Shown here piece after piece: positions 19,103 through 26,895 of a stretch of 64,000 bases of DNA (the first letter of the stretch is position 1; every line of letters starts with the position of its first letter). A model generated the notes under the pieces. It searched no databases, was not told where the DNA came from, and saw only the letters and a program-made list of their open reading frames with translations. The stretch spans positions 535,681 through 599,680 of the forward strand of contig NZ_WNKF01000002.1 of NCBI RefSeq assembly GCF_010119225.1, written 5' to 3'. Position numbers and translations under genes: made by a program. This DNA is from Cyclobacterium roseum (GTDB lineage Bacteria; Bacteroidota; Bacteroidia; Cytophagales; Cyclobacteriaceae).

Positions 19103-19534
19103 ATGAAAATATCCCTTATCCCAATCCTTCTTCTGGCGTTTATGAGTACGATTGATCAGATTACCTTAGAGGATTTGCGTTGGAAAAACCGCGTTTTATT
19201 GGTATTTCCCGTTGGGGCCAATTCCGAAAACCAATTCATACCCGAGAACGACACCTTGCAAGGCGAAATGGAGGAAAGGGATATGGTTTATTTTGTCTTT
19301 GGAGATTCGCTAAAAACCAACAGTGAATTCTCCTTTGCCACCGAATACATCGAACAATTGAGAGCAAAACATACCTTGGGCAGCAAAAAGGACTGCTATG
19401 TCCTCATCGGAAAAGACGGAGGAACCAAACTCCGCAGAGAACAGTCCAAAATCGATTGGGAGGAGCTTTTTGGCACCATCGATGCAATGCCCATGCGTAT
19501 GCGGGAAATGAACGAGAAGGATGATTCCCATTAG
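19103..19534 (+). CDS. DUF4174 domain protein
   Basis: 143 residues beginning with a signal-like segment (KISLIPILLLAFM). The rest has the thioredoxin-like DUF4174 pattern: LEDLRWKNRVLLVFP, then ERDMVYFVFGD, then DCYVLIGKDGGTKLRRE, and a C-terminal IDAMPMRMREM. The family has no redox-active CxxC and no established biochemical role; members are exported. An upstream TTG was rejected in favour of the ATG. It ends 13 bases short of the convergent oxygenase gene. Confidence 0.75.
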   Translation: MKISLIPILLLAFMSTIDQITLEDLRWKNRVLLVFPVGANSENQFIPENDTLQGEMEERDMVYFVFGDSLKTNSEFSFATEYIEQLRAKHTLGSKKDCYVLIGKDGGTKLRREQSKIDWEELFGTIDAMPMRMREMNEKDDSH

Positions 19535-19547
19535 TTCACAGGTACTT

Positions 19548-20180
19548 TTAACTGTCCTTGAACCAACCCGTAATACTGATCCGCTCCTTCTTCGTAGGCA
19601 ACACCTCATGAGGTATTTCCCCGCTAAGGAACGTGACCAGTCTTCCCCCAACAGGCAAAACATCGCGATACGTTTCCACTCCATTTTCTGCCGTAAAATA
19701 CATTCGAAGGGCCCCTTCATCCGATGCTTCCCACCGTTCATTCAAGTATAGAATCACGGTAACTTTCCGGTAGCTCACCGATTGGAATTGATCGAGGTGC
19801 CTGAGGTAAAAGGAACCCGGAGGATACATAGCAAAATGAGCCTCAAAAGATCGGAGCCCCAGATAACAGCGCTGGTTAATGGCAAGTCGTAAATTTTCCA
19901 AACGATCCCAGTAAGCCTGTTGTAGGGGAGTCAATTGCCCTTCATCCATCCACATCACTTTATCACTTCTGATTTCAGGTTGGATGGAAAATGATTCACC
20001 CTTTCCCACCCCGGCATGCCGAAATTGTCCATGGTACATCAAATCCTGCTGCTCCTCCAGTAATTCTTTTCTGAAATTTTCGGAAATGTATTGATCCGTT
20101 ATGGACCAGCCGTTTTGATAGAGTTCCTGGGCGATCTGCTCATTAGTGCGGGAATCGGAAAGCGAGTTGTACTGCATCAT
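19548..20180 (-). CDS. 2-oxoglutarate/Fe(II)-dependent oxygenase (prolyl-hydroxylase-like)
   Basis: 210 residues with the double-stranded beta-helix metal site: His128 and Asp130 (RHLDQF), His191 (IPHEVLPT) and Arg200 for 2-oxoglutarate (KKERISITGWF). This is the P4Hc/2OG-FeII_Oxy_3 pattern, often seen in small Bacteroidota SM-20-like proteins. It would hydroxylate a protein or small-molecule substrate in the cytoplasm, releasing succinate and CO2. Two adjacent ATG codons could serve as the start. It stands alone between convergent and divergent neighbours, so its substrate cannot be inferred from context. Confidence 0.85.
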   Translation of the reverse strand: MMQYNSLSDSRTNEQIAQELYQNGWSITDQYISENFRKELLEEQQDLMYHGQFRHAGVGKGESFSIQPEIRSDKVMWMDEGQLTPLQQAYWDRLENLRLAINQRCYLGLRSFEAHFAMYPPGSFYLRHLDQFQSVSYRKVTVILYLNERWEASDEGALRMYFTAENGVETYRDVLPVGGRLVTFLSGEIPHEVLPTKKERISITGWFKDS

Positions 20181-20278
20181 AGCTGCAAAATTCGAAAATA
20201 TTCATGACATTTCTGGAAAAAAAAGGCTCCCTATCCAACTATTTCAGGTTTTCCAGATTGAAATTGCTATTTTAAACC

Positions 20279-20307
20279 TTGCAAATAATGAATAAGCATT
20301 AATTTTG
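20279..20307 (+). promoter_or_regulatory. Bacteroidota-type promoter
   Basis: TTG (20279-20281), an 18-base spacer and TAATTTTG (20300-20307) match the -33/-7 consensus well. Its position rules out the upstream TTG start at 20305 for the next gene. Confidence 0.6.
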
Positions 20308-20331
20308 TGGCTTGTTTTTAAAAAAACCACC

Positions 20332-21099
20332 ATGCATTTAAAATCCGATGACATCACCCGGCTGGAAGTAGAATACCAAACCGGTGAGGTCCCTCCGCCA
20401 TTTAGTCATGTCTTTAAGTTAAAATTATCCTTCGGTAAGAATTTCGTCAATACCCAATTTGATATTCAATATACGGGCAGAGAGGATATGACTCCGGAAG
20501 AAATTACAGATGAGGGATTTACCTTTGAGGACGATTACCGGTTTACGGGTGAGATTCCCAATTTGTGGGAGCATGTATTCAAAAAATTATATGCCTCTTC
20601 CAAGTGGTCTAACCAAAAATCCCTGGGTGAAAAAGGGGGTATCAAATTACTGGCCAAGGACATCCATGGCAAAATCACCCGCGACATTCCGCTTAATCAG
20701 GAAGAATGGTACCTCTGCTGCCAGGATTACATCCAGGCCATTTATGAGGTTAGCAAAAAAGAGGCTCCCCTATGCCTGCGTTTTAAAGAAATTGGCCCGG
20801 AAAAGGGGTTATTCGTAGAATTATTATTCAAATTTTCGATCAGAAAGGTGGAGACTAACATAAACCAGCAAACCGGAACACTGGACTGGGAAGAAGGAAG
20901 AAAAATTGCCTCTTTGATTTTTATCCCGGACTACGATTACGATACTGCTAAAGAAGAGGAACCCGAAAATGAAGGAACCTACCTTGACTGTGGAGATGGT
21001 TACTGGCACGATTTTGATAGCGGCATCATCAATATTGATCCTGAATTTGATGCAAAAGCGCAAATTCGGGAAGAATTCAGGTCATTAGTAAAGGATTAA
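20332..21099 (+). CDS. hypothetical acidic protein
   Basis: 255 residues, not recognised. The chain has no signal peptide or membrane segment. It is acidic (EEEPENEG near 210, DCGDGYWHDFDSG near 220) and alternates beta-rich stretches (VFKLKLSFGKNFV, GLFVELLFKFSI) with a short helical part (EEWYLCCQDYIQAIYEV). A promoter lies 24 bases upstream of the ATG, supporting expression. Its stop is 16 bases before the end of the convergent S24 regulator gene. Confidence 0.6.
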   Translation: MHLKSDDITRLEVEYQTGEVPPPFSHVFKLKLSFGKNFVNTQFDIQYTGREDMTPEEITDEGFTFEDDYRFTGEIPNLWEHVFKKLYASSKWSNQKSLGEKGGIKLLAKDIHGKITRDIPLNQEEWYLCCQDYIQAIYEVSKKEAPLCLRFKEIGPEKGLFVELLFKFSIRKVETNINQQTGTLDWEEGRKIASLIFIPDYDYDTAKEEEPENEGTYLDCGDGYWHDFDSGIINIDPEFDAKAQIREEFRSLVKD

Positions 21100-21115
21100 T
21101 CGATGAGACACCGAA

Positions 21116-21886
21116 TCACTTCCCTGAAATTTTCCGAATATCTTCCTGTACCTCCCGGATCATTTTACCCAGATCTTCGATCGTAAGTGGTCCGGAAGAA
21201 GGATCTGGAAAATCGGCACTTACAAAGGCTTTTGCTTCCCATATTTCAAGTACCTCCTCGATGGGGATGTTGTAGGGCTTATACCGATCATTATCCGATA
21301 CTACGAATAGTTTGCCTTGTTCGGTGATGTAATTAAATACCCGCTTATAGACTATTCCTTCATTTTTGGTGACCAACACATAGGTCTTCCCGTTTTTTAC
21401 CTCCATCCCATGCTCCAGGTAGGATCCGATAATTAGGGTTCCTGGTGTCAAAGGAAGCATGCTGTCCCCACTTATTTCAAACGCGCGGTAGGTTTTATCT
21501 TTGGAGAGGTTTGGAAGTCTGAAATTTGGAAGGTTTTCCATGTATTCGGGATCGGCATAACCGTTTAAATAGCCGGCAGAGGCTTTCGCTCCGACCATGC
21601 TGATCCACTCTTCCTCCTGCTCGTCCAGGGTTACGGTCAGGATTTTAAGTTGATGCTGCTGTAAATACTTTCTGCCCTTACTTTCGATATCCCAAAAAAG
21701 AAGTTCGTCGATGACAATATCAAAAACGGTAGCCATCACCTCTAGTGCCGCCAGTTTGGGATCGGATCGTCCATCTTCATAAGCTGAAATCATGCTCCGT
21801 TGGACGCCGATTTTCTCCGCCAGCTGCCCTTGCGTCATGCCTGCTTTCTTCCGTAAAAACCGTAAATTTCCGGGTAAACAATTCAT
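21116..21886 (-). CDS. XRE-type repressor with LexA-like S24 self-cleavage domain
   Basis: 256 residues. The N-terminal HTH_3 domain covers about 6-62 (MTQGQLAEKIGVQRSMISAYEDG). A LexA/CI-type peptidase S24 domain occupies the middle, with nucleophile Ser142 (SGDSMLPL) and general base Lys181 (IVYKRV). An Ala104-Gly105 cleavage bond lies in KASAGYLNGY. DNA damage or another signal would trigger cleavage and relieve repression. The C-terminal 30 residues form an amphipathic helix (LGKMIREVQEDIRKI). Its ATG overlaps the stop of the upstream small gene (ATGA), so the two are co-translated. No phage genes or umuC are nearby, so its targets are unknown. Confidence 0.88.
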   Translation of the reverse strand: MNCLPGNLRFLRKKAGMTQGQLAEKIGVQRSMISAYEDGRSDPKLAALEVMATVFDIVIDELLFWDIESKGRKYLQQHQLKILTVTLDEQEEEWISMVGAKASAGYLNGYADPEYMENLPNFRLPNLSKDKTYRAFEISGDSMLPLTPGTLIIGSYLEHGMEVKNGKTYVLVTKNEGIVYKRVFNYITEQGKLFVVSDNDRYKPYNIPIEEVLEIWEAKAFVSADFPDPSSGPLTIEDLGKMIREVQEDIRKISGK

Positions 21887-22140
21887 GCAGAATAGAGGTA
21901 AAATTGGTGGTCATCTTTCCACTGATTTTTAAAGGTGAATCGCAGCAGGTCCATTCTTGAATCCTCCCGGCGAGCCAGACGAGCTTTTATTTCACTGCGG
22001 ATCTCTTCCTCTGAGCAACCTGCCTCAATTAATAAATACCCGTAACTGGGCTTAATAGCATGTTGGATGTAAAATTTTACCTGCAGATTCCCAGAGGACA
22101 ACTTTTTAGCTGTAAACTGAATGTTTTCTGATTCTCTCAT
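21883..22140 (-). CDS. small hypothetical protein coupled to the S24 repressor
   Basis: 85 residues, unrecognised. The chain has a beta-hairpin-like start (IQFTAKKLSSGNLQVKFYIQHAIK), a charged helix (GCSEEEIRSEIKARLARRED), then a short strand ending in QFYLYSA. It lacks signal or membrane features. The stop overlaps the start of the repressor gene by four bases, so it is likely expressed first and in step with it; it may modulate or sense for the repressor (inference). Confidence 0.6.
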   Translation of the reverse strand: MRESENIQFTAKKLSSGNLQVKFYIQHAIKPSYGYLLIEAGCSEEEIRSEIKARLARREDSRMDLLRFTFKNQWKDDHQFYLYSA

Positions 22141-22166
22141 TATATTGTTTATTAAATCATCCTTTG

Positions 22167-22197
22167 TAAAAGTAAAAATGTTATTTTTATAAACAAA
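22167..22197 (-). promoter_or_regulatory. candidate promoter and inverted repeat for the S24 operon
   Basis: On the minus strand TTTG (22194-22197), 19 bases, then TACTTTTA (one off the consensus). TTGTTTAT (22145-22152) and ATAAACAA (22189-22196) are inverted copies flanking the box and could be repressor half-sites. Confidence 0.35.
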
Positions 22198-22525
22198 TAA
22201 AAATTGCCTTTTTTATCATTCCTGCCCAATTAGGATGGGATGGCGGAATAGCCAAGCCGGTTAAGGTTGCTTTCAGACCGGGGAGAAAAACAGTTACGCA
22301 ATTAACAAGGGAAGTCAAAAAAGCAAGTAGCACCTCCATCTCGCTTGACTAAACTACTGATAATTTATTAATAGGGTATTTTTTTACCCTGTTTGAATTT
22401 TTTTTATACACATAATAATAACCATGGCTATTTTTTACACCTATTTTTATCCATTAAATTTTTTTTCATTCAAATTTGGGTTAAATTTATACCAAAATAA
22501 TTAACCACTTTACAAGAGAGAACTT
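22198..22525. other. gene-free stretch upstream of the first Tat aminotransferase
   Basis: AT-rich DNA with a short GC-richer patch (22236-22285) that superficially resembles the D-arm half of a tRNA but cannot be folded into a cloverleaf. No other feature is supported. Confidence 0.4.
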
Positions 22526-23692
22526 ATGAAAAATTTTAACAGAAGGGACTGGCTTAAGACCAGCGTGCTAGGTTTAGGATCCCTGCCATTGATTACCGGA
22601 AACTTACATGCTAAGACAAATGTAGTCTCCGGGAAAAACTGGAGCAGTGAAAGCATGTTATGGGAAATGAACCCCATTTACAAAGATGTGAAGATGAAGG
22701 CCAGGCTTTTGGCCAATGAAAATCCTTTTGGCCCTTCACCAAGTGTACAGAAAGCCATCGCTGAATCCATCAGCCTCGGAAATAGGTACGGTCATTCCGA
22801 TGCAGCCTATCTAATAGGTATGTTGGCGGAAAAAGAGGGCGTTAAACCTGAAAACATCATGCTTGGTCCCGGATCCACCGATATGTTGGAAAAAACGGCC
22901 ATTGTTTTATGTAAAGATGGTGGAAATGTGGTTTCAGCTGATCCTTCCTACATGTCCCTTGTCAATACCGCAAAGGCCATGGGAGGTGAGTGGAAGGCGG
23001 TTCCACTGAAAATGGATTATTCCCATGACCTGGACGGCATGGAAGCAGCCATCGATTCCGAAACCAAGCTTCTCTATGTATGTAACCCCAATAATCCAAT
23101 GGGTGCCATCACCGACCCGGAAGATTTAAAAGCATTTTGTAAAAGCGCTTCAAAAAAGCGTCCCATATTTGTGGACGAAGCCTATTTGGAATTTATGGAC
23201 AAGCCTGAGGATCACACCATGGTAAACCTGGTTTCTCAGGGACATGATGTCATGGTGGCCAGAACCTTTTCCAAAATTCACGGAATGGCAGGTTTGCGGG
23301 TAGGATACCTGGTAGCTACCGAAGAGCGTATTAAATCCATCACCAGCATGGTTAGAGGTACAATGGGGTTATGTGTGACTTCCCTGAAAGGTGCCATCGC
23401 CAGCATCAAAGATGAGAAATTTCTTGCTTCCTGCAGAAAATGGAATGCAGAATCGAAAGCGTATACCTTAGAGCAGGTAAAGTCTATGGGATTCGATCCG
23501 ATTCCTTCTCACACCAGTTTTATGATTTTCCCTATCCAAGAGGAAGGCAAAGCATTTGCCGGAAAAATGATGGATCAAGGTGTCGGAATCCGTGTATACT
23601 CCATCGCCGACCAGCCCTGGTGTAGGGTAAGTATGGGTACCATGGATGAGATGAAGCTGTTTAGCAATGCGCTGAAAACGGTGACAACCTGA
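22526..23692 (+). CDS. Tat-exported PLP aminotransferase, histidinol-phosphate type
   Basis: 388 residues. It opens with a twin-arginine signal (NRRDWLKTS, then a hydrophobic stretch VLGLGSLPLI and a probable cut after LHA). The rest is a fold-type I class I/II aminotransferase close to HisC: substrate loop NENPFGPS near 68-75, PNNPMG near 190, DEAYLEF near 218, PLP Schiff-base Lys250 in TFSKIHGMAGLRVGY, and the distal Arg in CRVSMG. Export through Tat fits a protein that must bind PLP before leaving the cytoplasm. A cytoplasmic role in His synthesis is unlikely. A permease gene follows after 71 bases, and a paralog lies 1.4 kb away on the other strand. Confidence 0.88.
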   Translation: MKNFNRRDWLKTSVLGLGSLPLITGNLHAKTNVVSGKNWSSESMLWEMNPIYKDVKMKARLLANENPFGPSPSVQKAIAESISLGNRYGHSDAAYLIGMLAEKEGVKPENIMLGPGSTDMLEKTAIVLCKDGGNVVSADPSYMSLVNTAKAMGGEWKAVPLKMDYSHDLDGMEAAIDSETKLLYVCNPNNPMGAITDPEDLKAFCKSASKKRPIFVDEAYLEFMDKPEDHTMVNLVSQGHDVMVARTFSKIHGMAGLRVGYLVATEERIKSITSMVRGTMGLCVTSLKGAIASIKDEKFLASCRKWNAESKAYTLEQVKSMGFDPIPSHTSFMIFPIQEEGKAFAGKMMDQGVGIRVYSIADQPWCRVSMGTMDEMKLFSNALKTVTT

Positions 23693-23763
23693 TCCTGCGA
23701 TTAGCAATAAGCCCCAAATAACCACCCACTTTACCTTCACTAACAAACTGATTATTTATTCAT

Positions 23764-24882
23764 ATGAACTTAGCTGTCCAAAAGACGCTTTCTCTGCTAT
23801 TGCTATTGGTTATCGGGTTTTTACTGAGAAAAAAGCTGAAAGATCCTGCCCAGCAGAAAGGGCTTAAAACGTTAATCCTAACAGTGGCTTTACCGGCAAT
23901 TATATTTGTAGCATTGCTCAAAGCCGAGGTACAATGGGATTTGTTGGCTCTTCCCATAATGGCCATTTCATTTAACTTCCTATTATACTTCATCCTTAAA
24001 TATACCCTGCCACTCTTCGGCATCGAAAAGGATTCGGCTTCGTATCGAACCTATTTGCTACTCTTTCCATCGCTCGCACCCGGGCTATCCTGCTTTCCAT
24101 TCCTTATCGAATATCTGGGAGACGATGCACTCGCCTGGGGAGCACTGGCTGACATTGGAAACAAAGTATTTGTGCTGGTGATCGCCTATATGATCGCAAT
24201 GAGTTGGTATTTTAAAATCAATAAGGATATAAAAACCGGAAACAAAGATAAAATTAAGTCGCTGTTATTGAGTCTGGTAAATGAACCTATTAATATGGTT
24301 ATTATCCTCGCGCTCATTTTAATCAGTGTGGGTATTCATCTTGAAAACCTCCCGGTATTCATTGCTACTGCCATCAGTACCCTAAGCAACCTGATGACTC
24401 CATTGGTATTAATTTTCATCGGAATAGCAGTGGTGTTCAATTGGAAGCAAATTAGGAAAATTGCAGGTCTATTAATGATCCGTTCCGGGCTTACCTTCTT
24501 GCTGAGCGGTATTGTTTTGATCTTTGCACCACAATTATCCTATGCTGCCATTTTGGTCCTGGTGGTATTCCCACAAAGTGCCATCAGCTTCTGGCCCTTT
24601 GCACACATGGCCTCCGTTACGGCCCTGGAGCAGGAAAGTGAAAAGAAAAGGAATAAGACCTTTGATATGGAATTGGCGGTAAATATCCTGGCTTGCTCAC
24701 TACCATTTACTACGGTGATCATGCTGGCAGTGTTTTCTTTCGGGGAAATATTCACTTCCCCCACAACGCTGTTTTCAGTCGGTTTCGTCTTATTGGGATT
24801 AGGGATTATCAAGCCGCTTTTAAAGTGGTTCAAATTGATAGAATACGAACCAGCATTAGAGAAGGAAACCCATTCCTCATAA
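23764..24882 (+). CDS. AEC-type permease (auxin efflux carrier / malate-amino acid transporter family)
   Basis: 372 residues with about ten hydrophobic helices, split by a short cytoplasmic loop rich in Lys (KINKDIKTGNKDK near 155-167). Helices such as LTVALPAIIFVALL and PLVLIFIGIAVVF match the inverted-repeat layout of the AEC/BASS-like membrane transport family (PF03547). Members move organic acids, amino acids or related anions across the inner membrane. The gene sits 71 bases behind the Tat aminotransferase on the same strand, so they probably form an operon and share a substrate or product (inference). Confidence 0.65.
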   Translation: MNLAVQKTLSLLLLLVIGFLLRKKLKDPAQQKGLKTLILTVALPAIIFVALLKAEVQWDLLALPIMAISFNFLLYFILKYTLPLFGIEKDSASYRTYLLLFPSLAPGLSCFPFLIEYLGDDALAWGALADIGNKVFVLVIAYMIAMSWYFKINKDIKTGNKDKIKSLLLSLVNEPINMVIILALILISVGIHLENLPVFIATAISTLSNLMTPLVLIFIGIAVVFNWKQIRKIAGLLMIRSGLTFLLSGIVLIFAPQLSYAAILVLVVFPQSAISFWPFAHMASVTALEQESEKKRNKTFDMELAVNILACSLPFTTVIMLAVFSFGEIFTSPTTLFSVGFVLLGLGIIKPLLKWFKLIEYEPALEKETHSS

Positions 24883-24943
24883 AAAAATAAACCACTAACA
24901 ATTAATTTAAAAATGTGATCAGATTAACCTCTGCTAACTACAG

Positions 24944-24981
24944 AAAGCAGCTTTTCAGGTGAAAAGCTGCTTTTTTTTGCT
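24944..24981 (+). terminator. strong intrinsic terminator
   Basis: AAAGCAGCTTTTC and GAAAAGCTGCTTT form a perfect 13-bp stem with a 4-base loop, followed by a run of T. It ends the aminotransferase-permease operon. Confidence 0.85.
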
Positions 24982-24998
24982 TCAGGACAAAACGCAAA

Positions 24999-25026
24999 AA
25001 AAACCGGCCTGAAACAAGCCGATTTT
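24999..25026 (-). terminator. intrinsic terminator of the minus-strand operon
   Basis: AAACCGGC and GCCGATTT pair with one mismatch around a short loop; the minus strand continues into eight T. It faces the convergent terminator on the plus strand. Confidence 0.65.
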
Positions 25027-25070
25027 TACCAGTGTAATAATCTGATTACAATTCTATTGCACGTTATAAA

Positions 25071-26213
25071 CTAAGATTGATTTATTTTTGTCGACGTAAC
25101 CTGCTTAAATGCGTCGGCAAACATTTCCAGGTCATCCATTTTACCCATACTTACCCGGCAATAATTCTGCCCTGCTACATTCATACTTTTTATCCCAACT
25201 CCTTTAGCGAGCATCTTCTTTTTGAAGTCGTCGCTATCCATGGCAATAGGAAAAAGAATGAAATTGGTGTGAGAAGGAAAATAATCGTGTCCGGTTTTTT
25301 CCAGTACATCATACACGAATTTTTTCCCTTCATTATTCATTTTTACAGAATACTTAATGAACTCCTGATCTACCAGACTAGCGGTGGCTGCACTCATGGA
25401 AGGGCCACTCAGGCTGTTTCTTGGTCCTTCTTTAGCTATTTCTTTGATTACCTCCGGCTGGGCAATGCAGTACCCCACTCGTAGTCCTGCAAAGGCATGC
25501 ACTTTTGAAAATGTCCGGGCGACAATCACATTTTTACCTTTCTTAATGCAAGCCGTAGTGGTGGACCCTTTCGGGTTTTCCATGTAATCCCAATAAGCCT
25601 CATCTACAAATACGGGAACCTTATCCGATACGGTATCACAAAAACCAATAATCTCTTCTCCAGTCATAATCTTTCCAGTAGGATTGTTGGGGTTGACCAG
25701 ATAGACCAGGGAGACGTCCGGTTTTACCTTGTATTCCATGGTAGACAGGTCGTGATCAAAGTTCTTGTCAAGGGGAACTTTGATCCACTCGGAGCCCATG
25801 TATTCGGCAGACCTTACCAGGGAGGTATAAGTAGGGTTAGCGGATACCACTTTGCCATTGGCACCTCCGTACACTCTGGCGGTGGCGTGCAGCAGTTCAC
25901 TTGAACCTGCTCCCAGTAAGATATGGTCTTCTGTTACGCCTTCTTCCTGAGCTATCAGACTTACCAATTTCTGCCTGTATTCTCTGGGATATAAAAAGGC
26001 ATCATCAATAGCTTCTTTCAGTGCCTTTTTAGCAGAAGCGGATGGTCCAAAGGGATTTTCGTTAGAAGTCAATCTCGCATATCGCTCTTTTTTTGGAAGA
26101 AAGGAAGAGATGGCTTCCTCTTCCGTACCGGCACCTGCATAGCCCATGGTCATGAGACCGGCTGTCATCGTAAGGCTGGATTTCAGCCAATTTCGTCTGT
26201 TTAAATTTGTCAT
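25071..26213 (-). CDS. Tat-exported PLP aminotransferase, histidinol-phosphate type (paralog)
   Basis: 380 residues and a paralog of the enzyme at 22.5 kb. It has a Tat signal NRRNWLKSS followed by LTMTAGLMTMGYAGAG, then NENPFGPS (51-58), PNNPTG (175-180), DEAYWDY near 204, Schiff-base Lys237 in ARTFSKVHAFAGLRVGY, and CRVSMG near the end. All catalytic landmarks are intact. It is the last gene on the minus strand behind a susC-susD-lipoprotein set, although 180 bases with a long hairpin separate it from the lipoprotein gene. The exported location suggests transamination of a substrate delivered by the adjacent SusCD pair. Confidence 0.88.
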   Translation of the reverse strand: MTNLNRRNWLKSSLTMTAGLMTMGYAGAGTEEEAISSFLPKKERYARLTSNENPFGPSASAKKALKEAIDDAFLYPREYRQKLVSLIAQEEGVTEDHILLGAGSSELLHATARVYGGANGKVVSANPTYTSLVRSAEYMGSEWIKVPLDKNFDHDLSTMEYKVKPDVSLVYLVNPNNPTGKIMTGEEIIGFCDTVSDKVPVFVDEAYWDYMENPKGSTTTACIKKGKNVIVARTFSKVHAFAGLRVGYCIAQPEVIKEIAKEGPRNSLSGPSMSAATASLVDQEFIKYSVKMNNEGKKFVYDVLEKTGHDYFPSHTNFILFPIAMDSDDFKKKMLAKGVGIKSMNVAGQNYCRVSMGKMDDLEMFADAFKQVTSTKINQS

Positions 26214-26261
26214 CTTTTTTTGATTTGGTTGTTAGTGGTGATCGTTTTTTATAGAAATAAA

Positions 26262-26346
26262 AAGGGATGTTTTGTCATGGAGCTTATCTTCTACTTCTAT
26301 CCGGAGTATAGCAGCAGAGAAAATTATTCCAAACAAAACATCCCTT
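26262..26346 (-). terminator. 14-bp perfect inverted repeat with a long loop
   Basis: AAGGGATGTTTTGT (26262-26275) and ACAAAACATCCCTT (26333-26346) are exact complements, 57 bases apart. On the minus strand the second arm runs into TTTTTATTT, as in a terminator. It lies between the lipoprotein and aminotransferase genes and may attenuate the latter. Confidence 0.5.
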
Positions 26347-26392
26347 ACCCAAGGAATCTTGTCCCTTTCTGATTTCGCTTATCTTATTACTA

Positions 26393-26827
26393 CTACCTTA
26401 CACGTACATTGTGAAACTTCCGGAAGGCAATATCATTGTGAGTGCCCGCAAATTCAAGACGGATTTGTGATCCGGAACTTGGTTCAGATAAACCAAGCGA
26501 GGACCAGGGATTTTCAAATAGTATTTTACCCTGGCTATCCGTGGTGAGCGTACCAATTTCATTGGTTTGGTCCATAAAAACCGTTACTTCAAGACCTGAG
26601 ACAGGAATGGAATCAATACCTATATTCCGGTCGAGAATACCGCTTTTGTCCAATTCGTAAAACGAACCGGCAACTGCCACGCCTGTGGCGGCATCAAATT
26701 CGTTCCCTTCCAACACCACCAAGACCGGTGCGGCCACGTTTGGAGTAGCCAAATCCTCTGCCTCTACGCAAGAGAAAACAGCGATCACTACCCCTAGTAT
26801 AGTTAACTTATTAATTAATTTTTTCAT
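26393..26827 (-). CDS. small hypothetical lipoprotein
   Basis: 144 residues with a type II signal (Cys20 in AVFSCVEAED). The mature part is predicted all-beta with Ig-like character (VSGLEVTVFMDQTNEIGTLTTDSQGKILFENPW), a single module. No family is recognised. It is 69 bases downstream of susD on the same strand, where Bacteroidota SusCD loci usually encode an accessory surface lipoprotein, so it probably helps bind the same ligand. Confidence 0.7.
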   Translation of the reverse strand: MKKLINKLTILGVVIAVFSCVEAEDLATPNVAAPVLVVLEGNEFDAATGVAVAGSFYELDKSGILDRNIGIDSIPVSGLEVTVFMDQTNEIGTLTTDSQGKILFENPWSSLGLSEPSSGSQIRLEFAGTHNDIAFRKFHNVRVR

Positions 26828-26895
26828 GGTATAATTTCAATTGAATTTGAAAATGTCTGTTTGCAAAAATTGCTTCATTGAGAGAGCGGATTTCC

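Noticed and set aside
22236..22310. tRNA-like stretch (AGCCAAGCCGGTTAAGG resembling a D-arm)
   Set aside because: No acceptor, anticodon or T-arm pairing can be made, and no T-loop GTTCGAATC-like motif follows.
22526..26213. his biosynthesis genes
   Set aside because: Both HisC-like enzymes carry Tat signals and no other his gene is nearby.
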